Counted from the stretch's first letter, positions 46,523 through 60,068 are shown. The stretch is DNA of 64,000 bases from Epiperipatus broadwayi (GCA_028023455.1 JAQFVV010012545.1:2693001-2757000), one strand, 5' to 3'. Program-made: numbers and translations. Notes: generated by a model not told the origin, from the sequence alone.

Positions 46523-48210
46523 TTCAGTTTATATTAAAATAGCAAATCCTTGCACTTTAATGGGCAGGCTTCAACCCACTCCAACTTCCAACTCTTCAGC
46601 CATCCATACTATTGAAAATCTGATGATAGAATTACCAAATTTCATGCTGATGCCAATATTGTTGTCATTATTCTGTATATTTCCTATTATACTGTGTATT
46701 GGAATTATTTTGTATCCAAAGTGATTTGTGTATCAATGATAAAATTGATGGTTTACAAAAAAAGTCTTGGTTTTAAAATATTTAAGTTGTATTAAAATAT
46801 TATTGATATTTTTAATTAAATTATAAATGAAATTATGGCTGATTTAATGAATAAAAAAGTCTAAAAAAATTGTATTAATTTTATTACCGTTGTTATGTCA
46901 TTTTTATTAATATTATTTAAAAATATTATTATTATTAAATTAGTAACATTTTTATCTTCTGGATATAAATTCCTAAGTAATACAATCTTTATTATTATAG
47001 TTTATTTTTTTAAATATATAGATAGACAAAAAATTAGTTTAGACAGGTAGTTAATCTGATAGAAAAACAAATACATATATAATCTCTGGTCTTGATCATT
47101 GAAACCAAACAATGTTGGAAAACATGTTTGATCCCTTCCCCCCCTTTATTAAATTGGTCAATACTGGATATTACATGTAACAATTAAAATAATATTGTAT
47201 TTGTTATATACATGTACATGAATAAATAGATGATTAGATGAATGGATTAGTTCATAGATAGGTAATAAATGGTTAGTTGACCAGATAGAAGAATGTAATT
47301 AAATCAACTGATGGAAGAATGAATAGGATGACACACATCATACTCAAAGAAAAATTATATGTTGCAATATCCTTTTTATTTATTTTTATTTAGCATATGG
47401 ACTTCCTTTGAGAGCTTAACTAATAATGAAATACCTGTAGAGATTCCCCGCAGGAAATATATTATTCAGTGGCAGTCATACATTTGGTAGTGATTAATGT
47501 GATTCATAGTTTGGATTTATCCACATTTAAGATCAAAAACTGTTAAATTTCATTTGTGCAATAATAATGGGTCGACCTGTATCTGTTGAAATTATGTTTA
47601 GAAAGGTCAAATCCAGCTGACTTTATTGTTGGACCTTGAAAAAAAAAATTGTCTGGGTTCTCATAAGAATTGCATTTTTTATACCATAATATTTTGACTG
47701 TAATTGAATAACCTATTAGTCAAGCCTTAGTTAATAAAATTATGTATTGAGGTATTGGAAAATCTTAACTGCTTTCTATACATTTTCTGTGAGGCAACTT
47801 TTTTTCTGAAATCTGGTGGAAGAAGATGCTTGCATCTAATTATACTTCATTAAATATGCTAAGAATATTTTAATCATTCTTTTCTACAAAAAGAGTGGCA
47901 CAACTAATAAAATCTTCAAGCACATTTATAATTTATAAACAATATCTGAATAAATGAGAATAAGAATATTGAACTATATTACACCCATTATTAACATACT
48001 GTAATAGAATGACAGACATTATAAAAATAATCAAACTTTATGTTAGGCAATCATTTATAATAAAATTAGCATGAATTAAATAAAATAGTTATGATCATAA
48101 TGATGAAAATACTTTGATGGCATTATATGTGTAATAAACATCAATATTTCACTATTATCTGGGTGCTTAATATTATAGAAAATAATAGAATCTCCTGAAT
48201 ATGTGTAATT
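46523..48210. other. AT-rich stretch, no supported gene
   Basis: The 70-codon open frame at 46512-46724 has no recognisable domain. The stretch is otherwise low-complexity AT-rich DNA. Confidence 0.5.
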
Positions 48211-48214
48211 ATCA

Positions 48215-48470
48215 TTATCACCATCATTTTCAATCATTAACTGCAGGTTGAAAGTCTCTTCAAGTTTAATTCAGGTCTTTTTTCTCCACATCACATCAAC
48301 ATTCTTCCTTATATCATTCAACCATATTGAATTTGGTCTGGTCATTTTATTAGAGCTTTTAAAATCTCCTGGAATCCAATTTCTGATTTCTGATGTCCAT
48401 TTGTTATCGTCTTTTTAGCGACATACCCAGCCATGGTCTACGTCAGCCTATTAATCCTTTCAATGACATC
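48215..48470 (-). pseudogene. RTE-type LINE 3' fragment
   Basis: The minus strand reads MAGYVAKKTITNGHQKSEIG-like, resembling the GHVARR...RW segment at the C terminus of RTE reverse transcriptases, followed by the common 3' end (TTTTCAATCATTAACTGCAG at 48229). Confidence 0.55.
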
Positions 48471-48479
48471 AGGGCCACC

Positions 48480-51185
48480 TGCTTGTAGTGAAACAGTAAG
48501 ATTTGTATTCGAATCTTAAGTTTCACCTTTTTCTGTCGTCTCTCACTGACCAGTCTATCCGGCCCAAATTTAAACTTTTTGATATTGAATTGTGTGTGTA
48601 ACAATATTAAAAATGTATAAATATATGTAGAATTCAGCATAAACATGCACACATTTCGATCTCAAATTAAACGCAATAAATAGGGCTAAAATAATATAAT
48701 TTAGATTTCTTTTACTTATATAATTTTGCATAATTTTAATCATTTATTTTGGATTATAAGTTCGTATTTATTGATTTGTTTAAATTTCATTTAATAATAA
48801 TTCTAAAAAAATATCTGATGTAATATTTAATTAAAAGTTAAAATAATCTTATGTTCCCTTTTTGTTTTTGAAATTTAAAAGCATCGGTCAGTGATAGATA
48901 ATAGATTAATTAAAGAAAAATTCCCCAAAATATAATTAGTAAATGTAAAATGTAAACAATAGAACGGCAGCTTTCTTTAATTAAAAACCAACTAAATGCA
49001 TTGATTATCCTCAGGGCAGATTAAGTAGAACCTAAAAATATCTTAACAAAAATGTGAAAGATCAAGATAAAAAAAGAGGCCATCTTAGACTTGCTGGAGA
49101 CATTCACTTAAACTTTAGCTTTGCTCTCGATCACTGAGAGTCTCCAAAAATATAAAATAATTTGTTCCTGTCAAGGTATGACCGAGTAAAGCACCTAGAT
49201 TATTCTCCATCGGGAGATGGCCTATCGGATGCTGAACTTTCCATTGCCCGTCATAAATTCACCATGACGATCTGCTGCCTAAAATAAATGAAAAAGCTGC
49301 TGCTGCTGTGAAATTAAATGAAATATCTAAAGACAAGAAAGACTTGCCACTTGTGAACTTTTTGCTGTTAAACTAATGGAATCAGAAAACTTCTTATAAA
49401 ACAGGTACCTGTCTGTGTTCAAACTCTAGAGTACTCTAATAATATGCTATAGCTCTTTTTCATACTACTTATCTAAATTATAAAATGTAAAAACTACCAT
49501 TTGTATAACTAAATTGAATAATTAATGTAATGTGTAAATGTATCTAATAATCTAGCTTACCTCATTCTATCTTGGGTGCGTATTTCTATAATCTACATTT
49601 CTATCTATAGTTATTATTTAATTATTGCATGCTCATAATTATTTCAATTTCCAAAGTTTAAATCTATGATCGCTTAAAACAATGAATGCGTGTCAAATTT
49701 TCATTAATATTTACTTTCTTTAATAACTTAACTTTCATATAAATCGACACGCATTCAATGCTTCATTTATTGTAATGCAGGGTCTACTACTTCGCAAATG
49801 GCTGACGTATTAGTTATAATAATTCACAATTTATATATGTTTGGTATTTATTAAATCATCATGAATAATTCCATAGAATTACATTTCTTTGAGAGTCACC
49901 AACGTTCTTTAGTAAATGTTGATAATGTCGGGCCAAATTAGAAATCCATTTAAATCTCATCATAATCGTTTATACAGTATACATGTGTTACGTTTTAGAG
50001 ACGCGATGATCTATTCCGCCGTAAATATTCCAGATTCTTCAGGGTTGAAATTAAACCCTGTCGTCCTACACAAGCGGACATAATAAATGCTCCAGTAGGA
50101 TTTGACCTGTCATGCAGCCAGCAGGAAAATTGCGACACGTACCGCTGGTCCCTGGTTATGCTTATGTGACACTTTACTTTGTCGGGTCACGGCAGAGACC
50201 AGCCTGACAGTTTTATAAACTCATTCACGGCATTGCAGTTTCAATATACTGCCATTCCATATCGCCTTTCTAAAGCATACCACGTGTTCCATCACTTAGT
50301 TTTATTATTCTATATATCACTCCGCCTCTGCATTATCTTCATAATTCACTCTCAAATAAATGTTTGCCCTTAGTCATAAGATAAATATTTTAATTAAATA
50401 AATATATGTCCGCCACTACTCTTAAATCTTACTTTAGATTCTTGCATTGCAAAGGTATAAATTCCCCAAGGCATGCATTAGAAATACTTACTCGAGAATT
50501 TTAGGTAGCTAGATTACGCTTTCAAATAAATGTATTCCTTTTGTAAACATTACAGTATTGGAAATACCGCTACTGAAATCCTCAATATAAAATAATGTCT
50601 AAATAAATAAATGTACTCTTTAAAAATATAATCATGTCGCAAATTCCGCTACTGAAGCTTTCAATCCCTAAAATCTTATTAGTAAATGATTTTATTAAAA
50701 TGTATTAATAAATAATTTTAAACTATACATCTGCAATTACGTTTCATTTATTCGATACCCATTCTATATAATATTTCCTCGATTATGTAAATATGAATGT
50801 TTAATTAATATTAGTTTGATTATTGGCTAACTCGAGAATAAAATCATGAATCTCTTGCATCTCCCTGACCACCGTGCCTGAGGAAATATTTACTAATGTC
50901 GCATCAGATGTGTTGTTTCGTGGATTGTATTGTGGAACCGATAAACTATGTTCGAACTCAGTACCATGGGTGGCTTTGCTACTCGATGGTGCTGCTGTTC
51001 TCTATGGTGGTCGAATTCTGCACTATGTTTACGAGTCACACGTTTTCTGACCATTACATAGTTAAATTTTTTTTTGCCTTTGGCGCCCAACATGGGGCGT
51101 TTGATACAAAAAATCCATATATACCCTGAGAAAAATATAACACGTATAAATTTCTTTTAGCGTTCGTTACTCGAGTTAGCTAATT
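48480..51185 (+). repeat. LTR retrotransposon remnant: long LTR plus primer binding site
   Basis: TTTGGCGCCCAACATGGGGC at 51080-51098 matches the tRNA-Lys-type primer binding site used by many Gypsy-like elements, with one CG-to-CA change. An LTR should end just upstream, possibly at the TTACA near 51054-51058. About 49000-51060 is CpG-richer than the surroundings and holds internal near-repeats (CCGCTACTGAAATCCTCAAT near 50568 and CCGCTACTGAAGCTTTCAAT near 50647). The LTR start is not determined. Only about 100 bp of internal region remain. Confidence 0.5.
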
Positions 51186-51208
51186 ATTTTATATATATAC
51201 GAGTTTGT

Positions 51209-51243
51209 GTCAAAGTGTCGGTTGGGAAGCGAACCCTGGGACA
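51209..51243 (-). repeat. tRNA-Gly-derived SINE, 3' fragment
   Basis: The minus strand reads CCCAGGGTTCGCTTCCCAAC, then CGACACTTTGACAC, matching the B-box half and the TTTGACA tail of the other tRNA-Gly SINE copies. Confidence 0.55.
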
Positions 51244-51289
51244 ATATTCAATCCTTCTTAATGAATGATTTTTATATATTTTCACATTT

Positions 51290-52215
51290 CTTTTTTTTTT
51301 CATAAATTGTCTTATTTTAATAAAAATTTTACTGGTCAATTTTTGTACCAGCTATTTTTGTTGCAGTTCTTAACACTTGATTATATATTTTCCTATTGAT
51401 TTTGTTCAAATCTGAATTACCTTTAAAATATGTTAATATTTTAAAATGATTTGCATGATTTAAATTCATTGAAATCTTTCTGAGGATTATGAATGTAAAC
51501 TATGAATACTATTTTTTTTAAATAATTTTTGTCTCTCTAGTTTTGCATTAACACATATCTAACATCTTATTAACTGATAATCACTTCCTGTGTTGAATCT
51601 ATTAAGAACATTATAATCTTGAAATACATATTTTCTGTTAATCAAAATATAATCCACTTCTGCTGATTTCATGTTTATTTCTATTTAGCATTTTTCTTTA
51701 TATAAAAAATTCATAATATAAAGCTCCGCTGTTTCTGCAAACTGTATAAGCGTGTGTCTTCTCTCATAACCAAATTTACCCATAGTACTTTTATTTTTCA
51801 ATCATTTATCAATTCAATCATTAAAGTATCCCATGAAAACTTTAAAATGTTTTATATTATCAAAAGCCTTTTGTAAATCCATATAAAATTCTTTACTTCT
51901 TTATCACAATGAACATTTGTTGGAACATACACCTGAATAATCTGCATTTGCACCCTTTTATTAAATCAAATAACTAATCATGCCATTCTGTCTGATACAC
52001 CACTAATTTCTACAATGTTGTTCTTCCACTTTTTAGTTATAATGAGTCACATTCCACTATGCTTCTAATATTTGTGTCTTTGTAATATAATATATGTCCA
52101 CTCTTTAAGTCAATTGTTTTTTTATCTTTTTTTCCTAACTTCACACAATTCAATAAAGTTCCATATAGTATTAAACAGTTTTTTTTCAAATTCTTGCAAT
52201 CTTCTTTCATTTGAA
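51290..52215 (-). pseudogene. RTE-type LINE fragment (endonuclease)
   Basis: The minus strand encodes part of an APE-type endonuclease: MGKFGYERRHTLIQFAETAE, then LYIMNFLYKEKC, then DYILINRKYVFQD, then NRFNTGSDYQLIR, following the order G-x-F-G, LIxFA, NT-F, ID-YIL, GSDHRLV of RTE elements. The upstream GYFND corresponds to the GDFN motif. Stops and frameshifts are present. Confidence 0.7.
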
Positions 52216-53535
52216 AGTAATCTGTAATTGTAAATATCTAAATAAATAGTTGGCATTGAATGGCAGCTTGGGTCTTCAATTGGGGGGTTATTAGCACTCC
52301 TTAATGTCTTGGCTAGTGATGTTACAGATTCTTGGAAATAAGCACTATAATTTGATTTTGTCTATCATGATTGTAAATATATGATTATAAAAAAGTTTCA
52401 TTTACTCATACATTCATTTTGACTTCAAAAATCTAAGTTAATATTTCAGTTAATAATGATCTGGAAACTGAGAAGAAAACCCATAGTATTTATTGATCTT
52501 GAACTCAAAGATAAAAGACCAATAAATTCCTCTCTCTTTTTGATGAATGTTGGTGCACTGCCCATCCATGTTATTTTACTATATAAATAATCATATAATA
52601 ATAACAGCTGCAATATCAAGAACATAAAAAGAGGGTTTGGGAATTTGTGCTGCTCAGTCCTTTTAAGATCTCAAAGAGAAATCAAATGGTTTACTTTCAG
52701 TTAACAGCAAACTTCTCAAAATAGATAAGTAATCTAACAATTTAATAAATTTATTGTAATAAATAGAGATAAAGAAGCAATTTTCAATTAATGAGTAATA
52801 AAAAGGAGGTAATTATAGATATACAAAATAATTATATTAGTGTAAGTAAAATATTATTGGATTCATGATATTAAGTTACAAATGGAAAATGGATATTACA
52901 TTATTAAATATATAGAAGGAAAAATGTAGAAAATGAGTTTTACATATATAAATATTAACATTGGCTCCAATTTGAACATATTATACATATGTGCATTTTG
53001 TAATATTAAAAATGCCTTAATTGCTTAATCATTAATTCATCTTTCTAATCGTAAGCTCAAATTCTTTTGAAGATATTTAATTTTTTTGTGTGTGCATGCA
53101 TACATAAAATATAACATGAATGCAATTTTTATCTGATAGAAATGCAAAATGGCTATAAACACATCAGCAAACATTCAATCTTAATTTATGCCCATGAATT
53201 CAATTACTTGCATGCATATGTTTACATAATAAAGAAATGTAATAACCAAGATTGTTGGTCAGGAGTTTAAACAGGCAATCATAATCTAATTTAAGTATAA
53301 TCTGGCTAACATCAGATAAGAGAACACTCAATTTTAATTCTTGATTGTATGTTTAGCTATATTTAAATATAAATCAAAAAATAATTTTTTTATGAACATA
53401 AAGTGAAAATTTGCATAAATAAACACAGATTAAAAAAAGTTTTATTGTAGAAAATTTCTCTCAGGTTAATACTAACTAATGAGCTGATAGGAAGATTGTT
53501 CTATCTTATCTGATGCATTTTTTTGATATGTCAAA
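52216..53535. other. AT-rich stretch, no supported gene
   Basis: Nothing recognisable beyond simple-sequence tracts. Confidence 0.5.
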
Positions 53536-53610
53536 GCATTGACCGGGAAACAAATCCAAGCCAGCTGCTTGGAAGTAGCTATGCTAACCACTAGGCCACC
53601 AATGATGCAC
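53530..53610 (-). repeat. tRNA-Gly(TCC)-derived SINE copy 3
   Basis: The minus strand reads TGGTGGCCTAGTGGTTAGCA, an anticodon arm with CTTCCAA, GGATTTGTTTCCCGGTCAAT and then the shared TTTGACATATC tail. The 67-codon plus-strand open frame across it is incidental. Confidence 0.7.
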
Positions 53611-54740
53611 TTGGAAGTACTTTTTGTAATTTTTACAATTCTATCTTCCAATTTCAGTAGGATGTTTTCAATTGAGCATGAGCAATGTTCAACCTGCCGA
53701 GAAATTCACAACAACAATTGTTTTTTTTTAGTTTCTCTGTAACAAATAAGTAATTGTTCTTTGTTTTACTATAATTTCAAAGTAAGCAAAATTATTCATT
53801 GAATTTATTTGTTTGACTTCAGCCAGCATTTTTTAATGCAAAGATTAAAATTTTTAAATTTTTCTGTAACAAATAATATGAGCAATATACTTCTGTGACT
53901 AATACTAAAATCTTTTCTGCTACCAATAGAATGCTTTTATCTCTATATATCCATGCACATACATTAGTTTTATAGATAAGTAGCCTAATAATTAAATCAG
54001 TTAATGGTTAGATAAAGTATAGAACAGCTTAATTTACATAAAATAAGTATATGAATCAAACTATTTGGAAAACAATGTACTGTGCTTGCAAGAATTCAAG
54101 CAATACAACATTTGATAGACAACACAAGTCTTCTGAAGAGCATCAAACTTTAACCAATGTGAAATTTTGTGAACAACAGTGCTATGAACTTTGATCTTAA
54201 TAACTAACTGGCAGTCTAATATCTTTCAGAAAAATAAGAGAATTAAAGACAAAGTTTTTTTTTTAATTAAAAAAATCTAATAAAAATAGGACAATCATAT
54301 TAACCCAATAGCTGTTTTTATTTTTTATAATCATGCAAAACAAAATAAATATATCTTAGTTTTTGAAGTAGAATTTTGTTGATGAATTAAAAAAATTTTA
54401 AACTCTTTTGATACAATATAAACTAAAAATTGATCTCTTTTTCAAAAGTATCCTTTACAATTTACAATGACTGTTTTAAAACATTCAAATTACTTTTAAT
54501 TACATGAATTATCATTTCTATTTACTTTTATTCCTTTATGCATTGATTTCTATATTTCAATATAAAAGTAAACAAATTTAAAAATAACAAACAAACATAG
54601 TCTTCTATTTTAAAAATAGTTCATTAATTTCAATATACACACACACACACATATATATATACAATAAATCACACACAAACTTCTTTATAAATTTTGCTAT
54701 TATAATATATAAAATTCAAAAATATACTCCAACATTTCAA
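53611..54740. other. AT-rich stretch with (CA)n(TA)n near 54638-54660
   Basis: No gene supported. The microsatellite precedes a group D hammerhead-like copy. Confidence 0.5.
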
Positions 54741-54760
54741 TGATATTATTTTATAATAGG

Positions 54761-54860
54761 AGCTCTGATGAAGACTGATGATTAGTTGAAACTATAAAAA
54801 AATATCAAGGGATACATTTTATTTGATTGCATTGTAAAACGTGATTAAAACAAATGTATA
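54761..54860 (+). mobile_element. Group D hammerhead-like element
   Basis: Plus strand: GCTCTGATGA (54763-54771), a weak stem II ACT/AGT with a bulged G, then GAAACTATA, and a tail with AGGGATA...TTTATTTGATTGCATTGTAAAACGTG that parallels the tail of the 30.3-kb palindrome. The cleavage triplet is UAU-like in place of GUC, so activity is doubtful. Confidence 0.5.
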
Positions 54861-54869
54861 ATGGTATTA

Positions 54870-57138
54870 ATTATACGTACTTAAAAATAACGTTTCATTT
54901 TTACAAAAAACAAGTCTTTTTTTGTTAAAGTCAGAAATCCCCTGATTTCAGGGCTTTCTTAAATTAGTGAATTTTTTGAATTTCAAAAATAGACCTTTTA
55001 TTCTTTTATTGTAAATCCAAACTCTACTAAAATTAAAAAGCAGGCCACTTATTGCAATTATCTTAATTAATTTGTAAATATTTAATAAATGTTTTTTCTT
55101 TAATTTTATTTAATATTTAAACAAATGTTATGGACATTCATACAAAAAAAGTAATATTTATAATTTAAACTTTTATTTGTAAATAAATATTTATACAGAC
55201 TAATTTATTTATTGTAATTTTATTTTGATACTTGTGTTAATGCTTGTTACCTCATTTCTTAGTCATTCAACAACTTTATTAATATATATATATATGACCA
55301 CTGTGTGCACATTGGAGGTATTTTTCATTTTTTCTGTGTAATTTAAATACACATATGCACACACTTTCTAGGATACACTTCCAATTAATCACGAATATAA
55401 AATGAATGATAGAGTTGAATAAAATGTAATAGTGTCAGTAAATGAGCATTCAACTTTATAGTTTGTAGTAGATATCTTAGTTATAAACAATAATAAGATA
55501 TGATCTTAAGTTAGCAAACAAACATCTGTTTTTTTAAAGACATTTGTGGAAGATAGTGGTAAAGTGTAAATACATAATCTTCTGTTTTTTAAACATTTCA
55601 TGATCAATACTCAAAAAAGTCAACAACCAAGCATAGAAAATTTATCCCCATTACTTATCTATCCATATGCTGGTAAGAATGATATTGTAGATGAGTAGAT
55701 CTGTGGAAATCCTGAGTGGCAATCTCTAGGAAAAAATATTTGAATAATAAAAAGTATTCTCTAATGTTGTAAAAGATAGGATTTATTATATTGCGAAGCA
55801 AAAATTTAAGCCTACATCTATCTGAAAATCATTCACTATTCAATTTATAATAAGAATGGAATAAAATAGTTTCATGCACTGCTTCCAAAGTCTATGATTT
55901 TTATAGTAACTATACCAATATATCTGGGAAAACATCTTACTAACAGCATGACATTTCTATCATGTCTGTTTAGGTCTTTTAGTCATTCATTTCTACATAT
56001 ATGCAATTATTCTCATGACTTAATTAACAGACTATATTTTGATCACTAAAAAACTATCTGTATGTGGGCCTATGCTCACTATCTTCTAAAATACATACCT
56101 TGTTTTGTAGAGGTGATATAAGGTGTTCTAGGTTTCTAAGTTTTTAGGTATATTATAATAAAGATTTTATTATACTTTCCATTCAACATAATATCTTACT
56201 TCTTGTGAAAATTCTATATAATTTGAATATTTAGTCTATTATTTGATTTAGATGTTTGTGTTTTTTGTTTTTGATTTGATAAATTTATACATTGAACAGT
56301 ATATATAGGCATATATGCATTTATCATATATGCATTTTTCTAATGAATCAACATACCGAATTTCAGAAGAAACATTCAGGTTTCCATTTTCAGTTATATT
56401 ATCCATTTTCTTTAACAAGATATGTCAAAACTGTTGACTTTATTTTTTAAAACAAATTTAATGTTTCATTTAATCTGTAACAAAAAAAAAGAGAAACATT
56501 AGATTAAAATATAAAAAATTAGTACATATTAATTAATAAATTATTTTATAAGCAAGTTCTAGTTTGTTTTTTTATCAATAAAAGTAAAGTCTTTAGCTGC
56601 ACAATTCGGGGGGGGGGGGCTATAATAATATCACGTTGTAAAGGAACAATGATAAAAAAGATCTTATCGACTATAATTGTCAATTGTTGAATGTTCAGAG
56701 ATTAAGCACTTCTCCTAAATTGTTTATCTGTATTTAAAAATAGTTGTGTAACCATTTACTGACCATGTATTGGATATTTAACTGGATTTTTATGGACTAA
56801 CTATTTAAAAGTAATCCCAAATCTTATTGAAACCTGCAAAAATATTTGCATTTAAGTGGGATTTAAACTCAAGTTATGGCCATTATAAGAAATTACCTTT
56901 TATGCATATAAAGTAGTTAAAAACTTTACATTTTGAAAATTTTATAACATAAAAATTATTTCTTAATGTTGACTTTTGAACGTGATGTTATAGAAATCTT
57001 TGTTAAAATCAAATAGAAAAAACAACTATATATTATCCAACTACAAATGATTAAATGTTTTAATATTTGTTAATAAGATGTTTAAAAAATAATTTTTGGT
57101 AGTTGTGACTTATGCCTAATGTGGTCACATGAGGCACT
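54870..57138. other. AT-rich stretch with a poly-G run
   Basis: No gene supported. An 11-base G run at about 56608 is out of character. A possible minus-strand donor CAAG|GTATGT at about 56099 has no convincing exon behind it. Confidence 0.45.
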
Positions 57139-57808
57139 GTTTCTGTGTCAACACACATTAGTATTCAGAGTAGGGACCAAAAGCAGCAATGCAAGTTCAA
57201 GATGCTAGGTGGTACTGTTCACCATGCATACACACAAACCTTATGCCAACTAGCTGCCAGTACTACTGCCTGCTTGGCCATGCTAATTGCCATGCTTAAG
57301 CACATTTATCTTACATTGTCTGCTACCAGAAACTACCAGCAATTTAGCCCACTACCTGGTGCTGTTTCTCCATGATACACCCAGAAAAATTGCACATGCA
57401 TGAAAAACATTGCTTTTAAAAAAAAACAAAAAAAAAAAACAATTTTTACAGAAAATAATTTTAAAAAGAGATCGATTTTTAAAAGGAAATAATTTAAAAA
57501 TATATTGATTTGTCAGAGGGTGAAATAGAATGTAACAGTATTACATGTTAAAGCACATTTAAATAGTTGTGCCTCAGCTAATTGGCATAATATTCCTGTG
57601 ATGTGATGCACTGTGGCTTCTCCTTAAGTGGAGTCAGGAATCTCTCAGCAACTATGCCCAGAGAAACATATTAGTCACTTTATCTTCCATTTCCCACTCT
57701 AAATTTTCCCATACCCTGCTTCATCCCATTTCCACAACATAATCTTTGTCAATTCTATTGCTGCATTGGCCTCCTACTCTGAATACTTCTGTGTGTTGAC
57801 ACAGAAAC
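57139..57808. mobile_element. Non-autonomous element with 36-bp terminal inverted repeats
   Basis: The left end GTTTCTGTGTCAACACAC continues to AGTATTCAGAGTAGG and is mirrored by CCTACTCTGAATACT...GTGTGTTGACACAGAAAC at the right end: 18 perfect pairs followed by 16 of 18. The interior of about 600 bp has no transposase; the 76-codon open frame at 57145-57375 is unrecognised. No clear target duplication was seen, so the superfamily is open. Confidence 0.65.
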
Positions 57809-58335
57809 AACTTATATTGGCTTAATTAAGTTTACTGATGATGATCAAATCATGTCTCTTAAATACCTGCTTTATATAAGATACAAAGACTACATTTGCT
57901 GATCATCATACATCAAATTTATCTCTTAGTGAGTCACACCAATTGTCCACATGTACCCATAAGTGATTTTTTTAATGGATGAGGGTTGAGTTATCTAATC
58001 TTAATTTGGACTGTCACTTTCTTTTTAGAAAAAAACCACCTATAGATATACTCTACTTTGGCAGCATAATCACAGTTTTTTCTGGTAACAACCTAATCTA
58101 TTTTCAGCTCTGAACATGACTTCTCAAAATCAATGGTGGATTATTATGCATGCATTTGGAATAGATGAATAATAACAAAATGGTATAGACAACTAAATAA
58201 ATATCTAAGAGAGTGTCAATTGATGTACATTGAAATTATACATTCTAACACTATTTCAAGTATATATGCTGCAAAGATAAATATTAAAATTCTGATAGAT
58301 TTGCATCTCCTGTCTTCCTTGCTGTGTGTGGCATA

Positions 58336-58411
58336 CGTATAGTGAGTTTTGCCTGTTTTAACAACAGTTATACACAAGCATAAGAGATGGTGGTCATGTG
58401 ATGTTTATTGG
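58336..58411 (-). mobile_element. Group B element, 5'-end fragment
   Basis: GTGAGTTTTGCCTGTTTTAA, then AAGCATAAGAGATGGTGGTC, ending CATGTGATGTTTATTGGC, as at the right ends of the 10.4, 12.8 and 63.0-kb copies. The hammerhead portion is absent. Confidence 0.65.
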
Positions 58412-58429
58412 CTTATAATTAAAAGCAGT

Positions 58430-59890
58430 ATAAATATCTACTTACATGAACTACATTGATTTACTTTAGACTTTTAGCATTCACAAATTTAGAAAAAGGC
58501 TTAAAACAAGGTTTACACACAAAAATATCTATAATAAAATATTTGAATAAAATTTTATACATTATTGAGGTCTCTTATTTGTTATATATGTATAAAAATC
58601 TATTGCAGCTTCTTTAAAAACTTAGCAAGTTTACTATTATTTGGTTAATTCATGTATTTGATATCCTTTAAATTAAATGCTTCTTAGTCAGTTGATTCAG
58701 AGTGGCTTCTTCTTAACATTGGGAATCTTCAACTTGAATATACAGATTATATTACTGCAGGCATATAAAGCTCCAAATTTAGCACCTTCACCATTACTGG
58801 TATTATAGGCATTTTTTCATACTGTTGTAAAAGCCATAGAGTCCAGACTCCAGCTGGTGCATGGGTTAAATTAGCTGCTATGTGGTGGTATGAGGGGAAG
58901 CACCTGTCATTTGATAAAAAATTAAGCTGTTATATATTATTCAAATTTATTTTTCATTTTATGTTAGAAATGTTTATATTAGACTATAAATGACTGCATA
59001 AAGCAGACATTAAGATCTAACATGGATTTTATGGTGAAATTTTTAGATTGAATCAATTATAAATAAAATGAGATTACAATATGTTAATAACTGCACTATT
59101 CATGATGATCCAAAAGATAATCCACAAATTTTTTTTATGTTTTAAATATAATATTAAATGACACACATGTTTTATGAGTCAGAAATGGATTAAAACATTT
59201 TAAAAACTTTTATCTTTGATGGTTGTCAGTTTGAGAATATAAATCACTTCAAATATTTTGATAACATTTTAGATAGAAAGGAATATTGGGTGCTGATAAG
59301 CAGCATAGAACTTAAATTCAACTGCAATTAGCAAGTTAAATAGTATATTGCATTATAGTAATATAATTTGTAGAATATAGAATTTGTTATTTTATCAAAT
59401 TTGTTATTTTGATATGAGACATAACACTTTATTATCAAAATGCAAGATGGCATGAAGATTTTTTATTAAAGGCTGCTGCATAACATTGTGAAATTTTGCT
59501 AAAAATGATAATACCATTTAAAGATTTTTTAGCTTTCTGAGTGTGATAATATTTAAGCTATAAAAGCATATTTTCATTGAATTAGGCATGTGAATGATTT
59601 GTAATACATTCTAAAAAATAGGATAAACTTCAACATAGGGTTCATAATAAAGACACCCCCCATATCTAATAAAGATTACTTTATAGTGCAATATAATTTC
59701 TTTTAATGAAAGAGTATGGCTGATATTATAATAAAAAAAATCTACCTGCAAAAAAGTTAAAATAAGTTCATAAGAAGTTAGACAAAGCTGGCCCCATAAG
59801 TAAGCAATGTGAACCTCTCTCAGACACTGAATTGTTGACATATGCCTTAAAATGAGATAGTGTATTAATATATATATATATATATATATA
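58430..59890. other. AT-rich stretch, no supported gene
   Basis: The 95-codon minus-strand open frame at 59611-59898 is unrecognised. It follows a fair acceptor (TTTTTTGCAG at about 59751-59760 on the minus strand) but no donor was seen. Confidence 0.4.
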
Positions 59891-59892
59891 TA
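59865..59892. repeat. (TA)n microsatellite
   Basis: TA dinucleotide run directly left of the group E palindrome. Confidence 0.9.
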
Positions 59893-59946
59893 TGTCATAT
59901 TATTATTACTATTTGCGGGATATTCCGTGTAGTGAAAAAGCTAAAT

Positions 59947-59986
59947 GCTGACGTTTCAGTACAATATCAAGTACCTTCCTCAGAGC
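59947..59986 (-). ncRNA. Hammerhead ribozyme, group E left arm
   Basis: Minus strand: GCT, core CTGAGGA, stem II A(G)GTAC-TTGATATT-GTACT with one bulged G, GAA, ACGT, cleavage base C, then AGC closing a three-pair stem I. ACGT is self-complementary; with no loop it favours an intermolecular helix III. The triplet is GUC. N7 is G, which the core tolerates. Confidence 0.75.
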
Positions 59987-60028
59987 GTCCTCTTTCTCAA
60001 ATCATAAGAATGATTTGAGAAAGAGGAC

Positions 60029-60068
60029 GCTCTGAGGAAGGTACTTGATATTGTACTGAAACGTCAGA
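60029..60068 (+). ncRNA. Hammerhead ribozyme, group E right arm
   Basis: Plus strand mirror of the left copy: CTGAGGA 60032-60038, GAA 60058-60060, ACGTC 60061-60065. The base after AG is A in place of C, so stem I is reduced to two adjacent pairs, with a possible outer pairing to TTTAGC. Confidence 0.7.

Noticed and set aside
50893-51129. Overlapping open frames on both strands
   Set aside because: They cover the LTR end and primer binding site; no protein motif.
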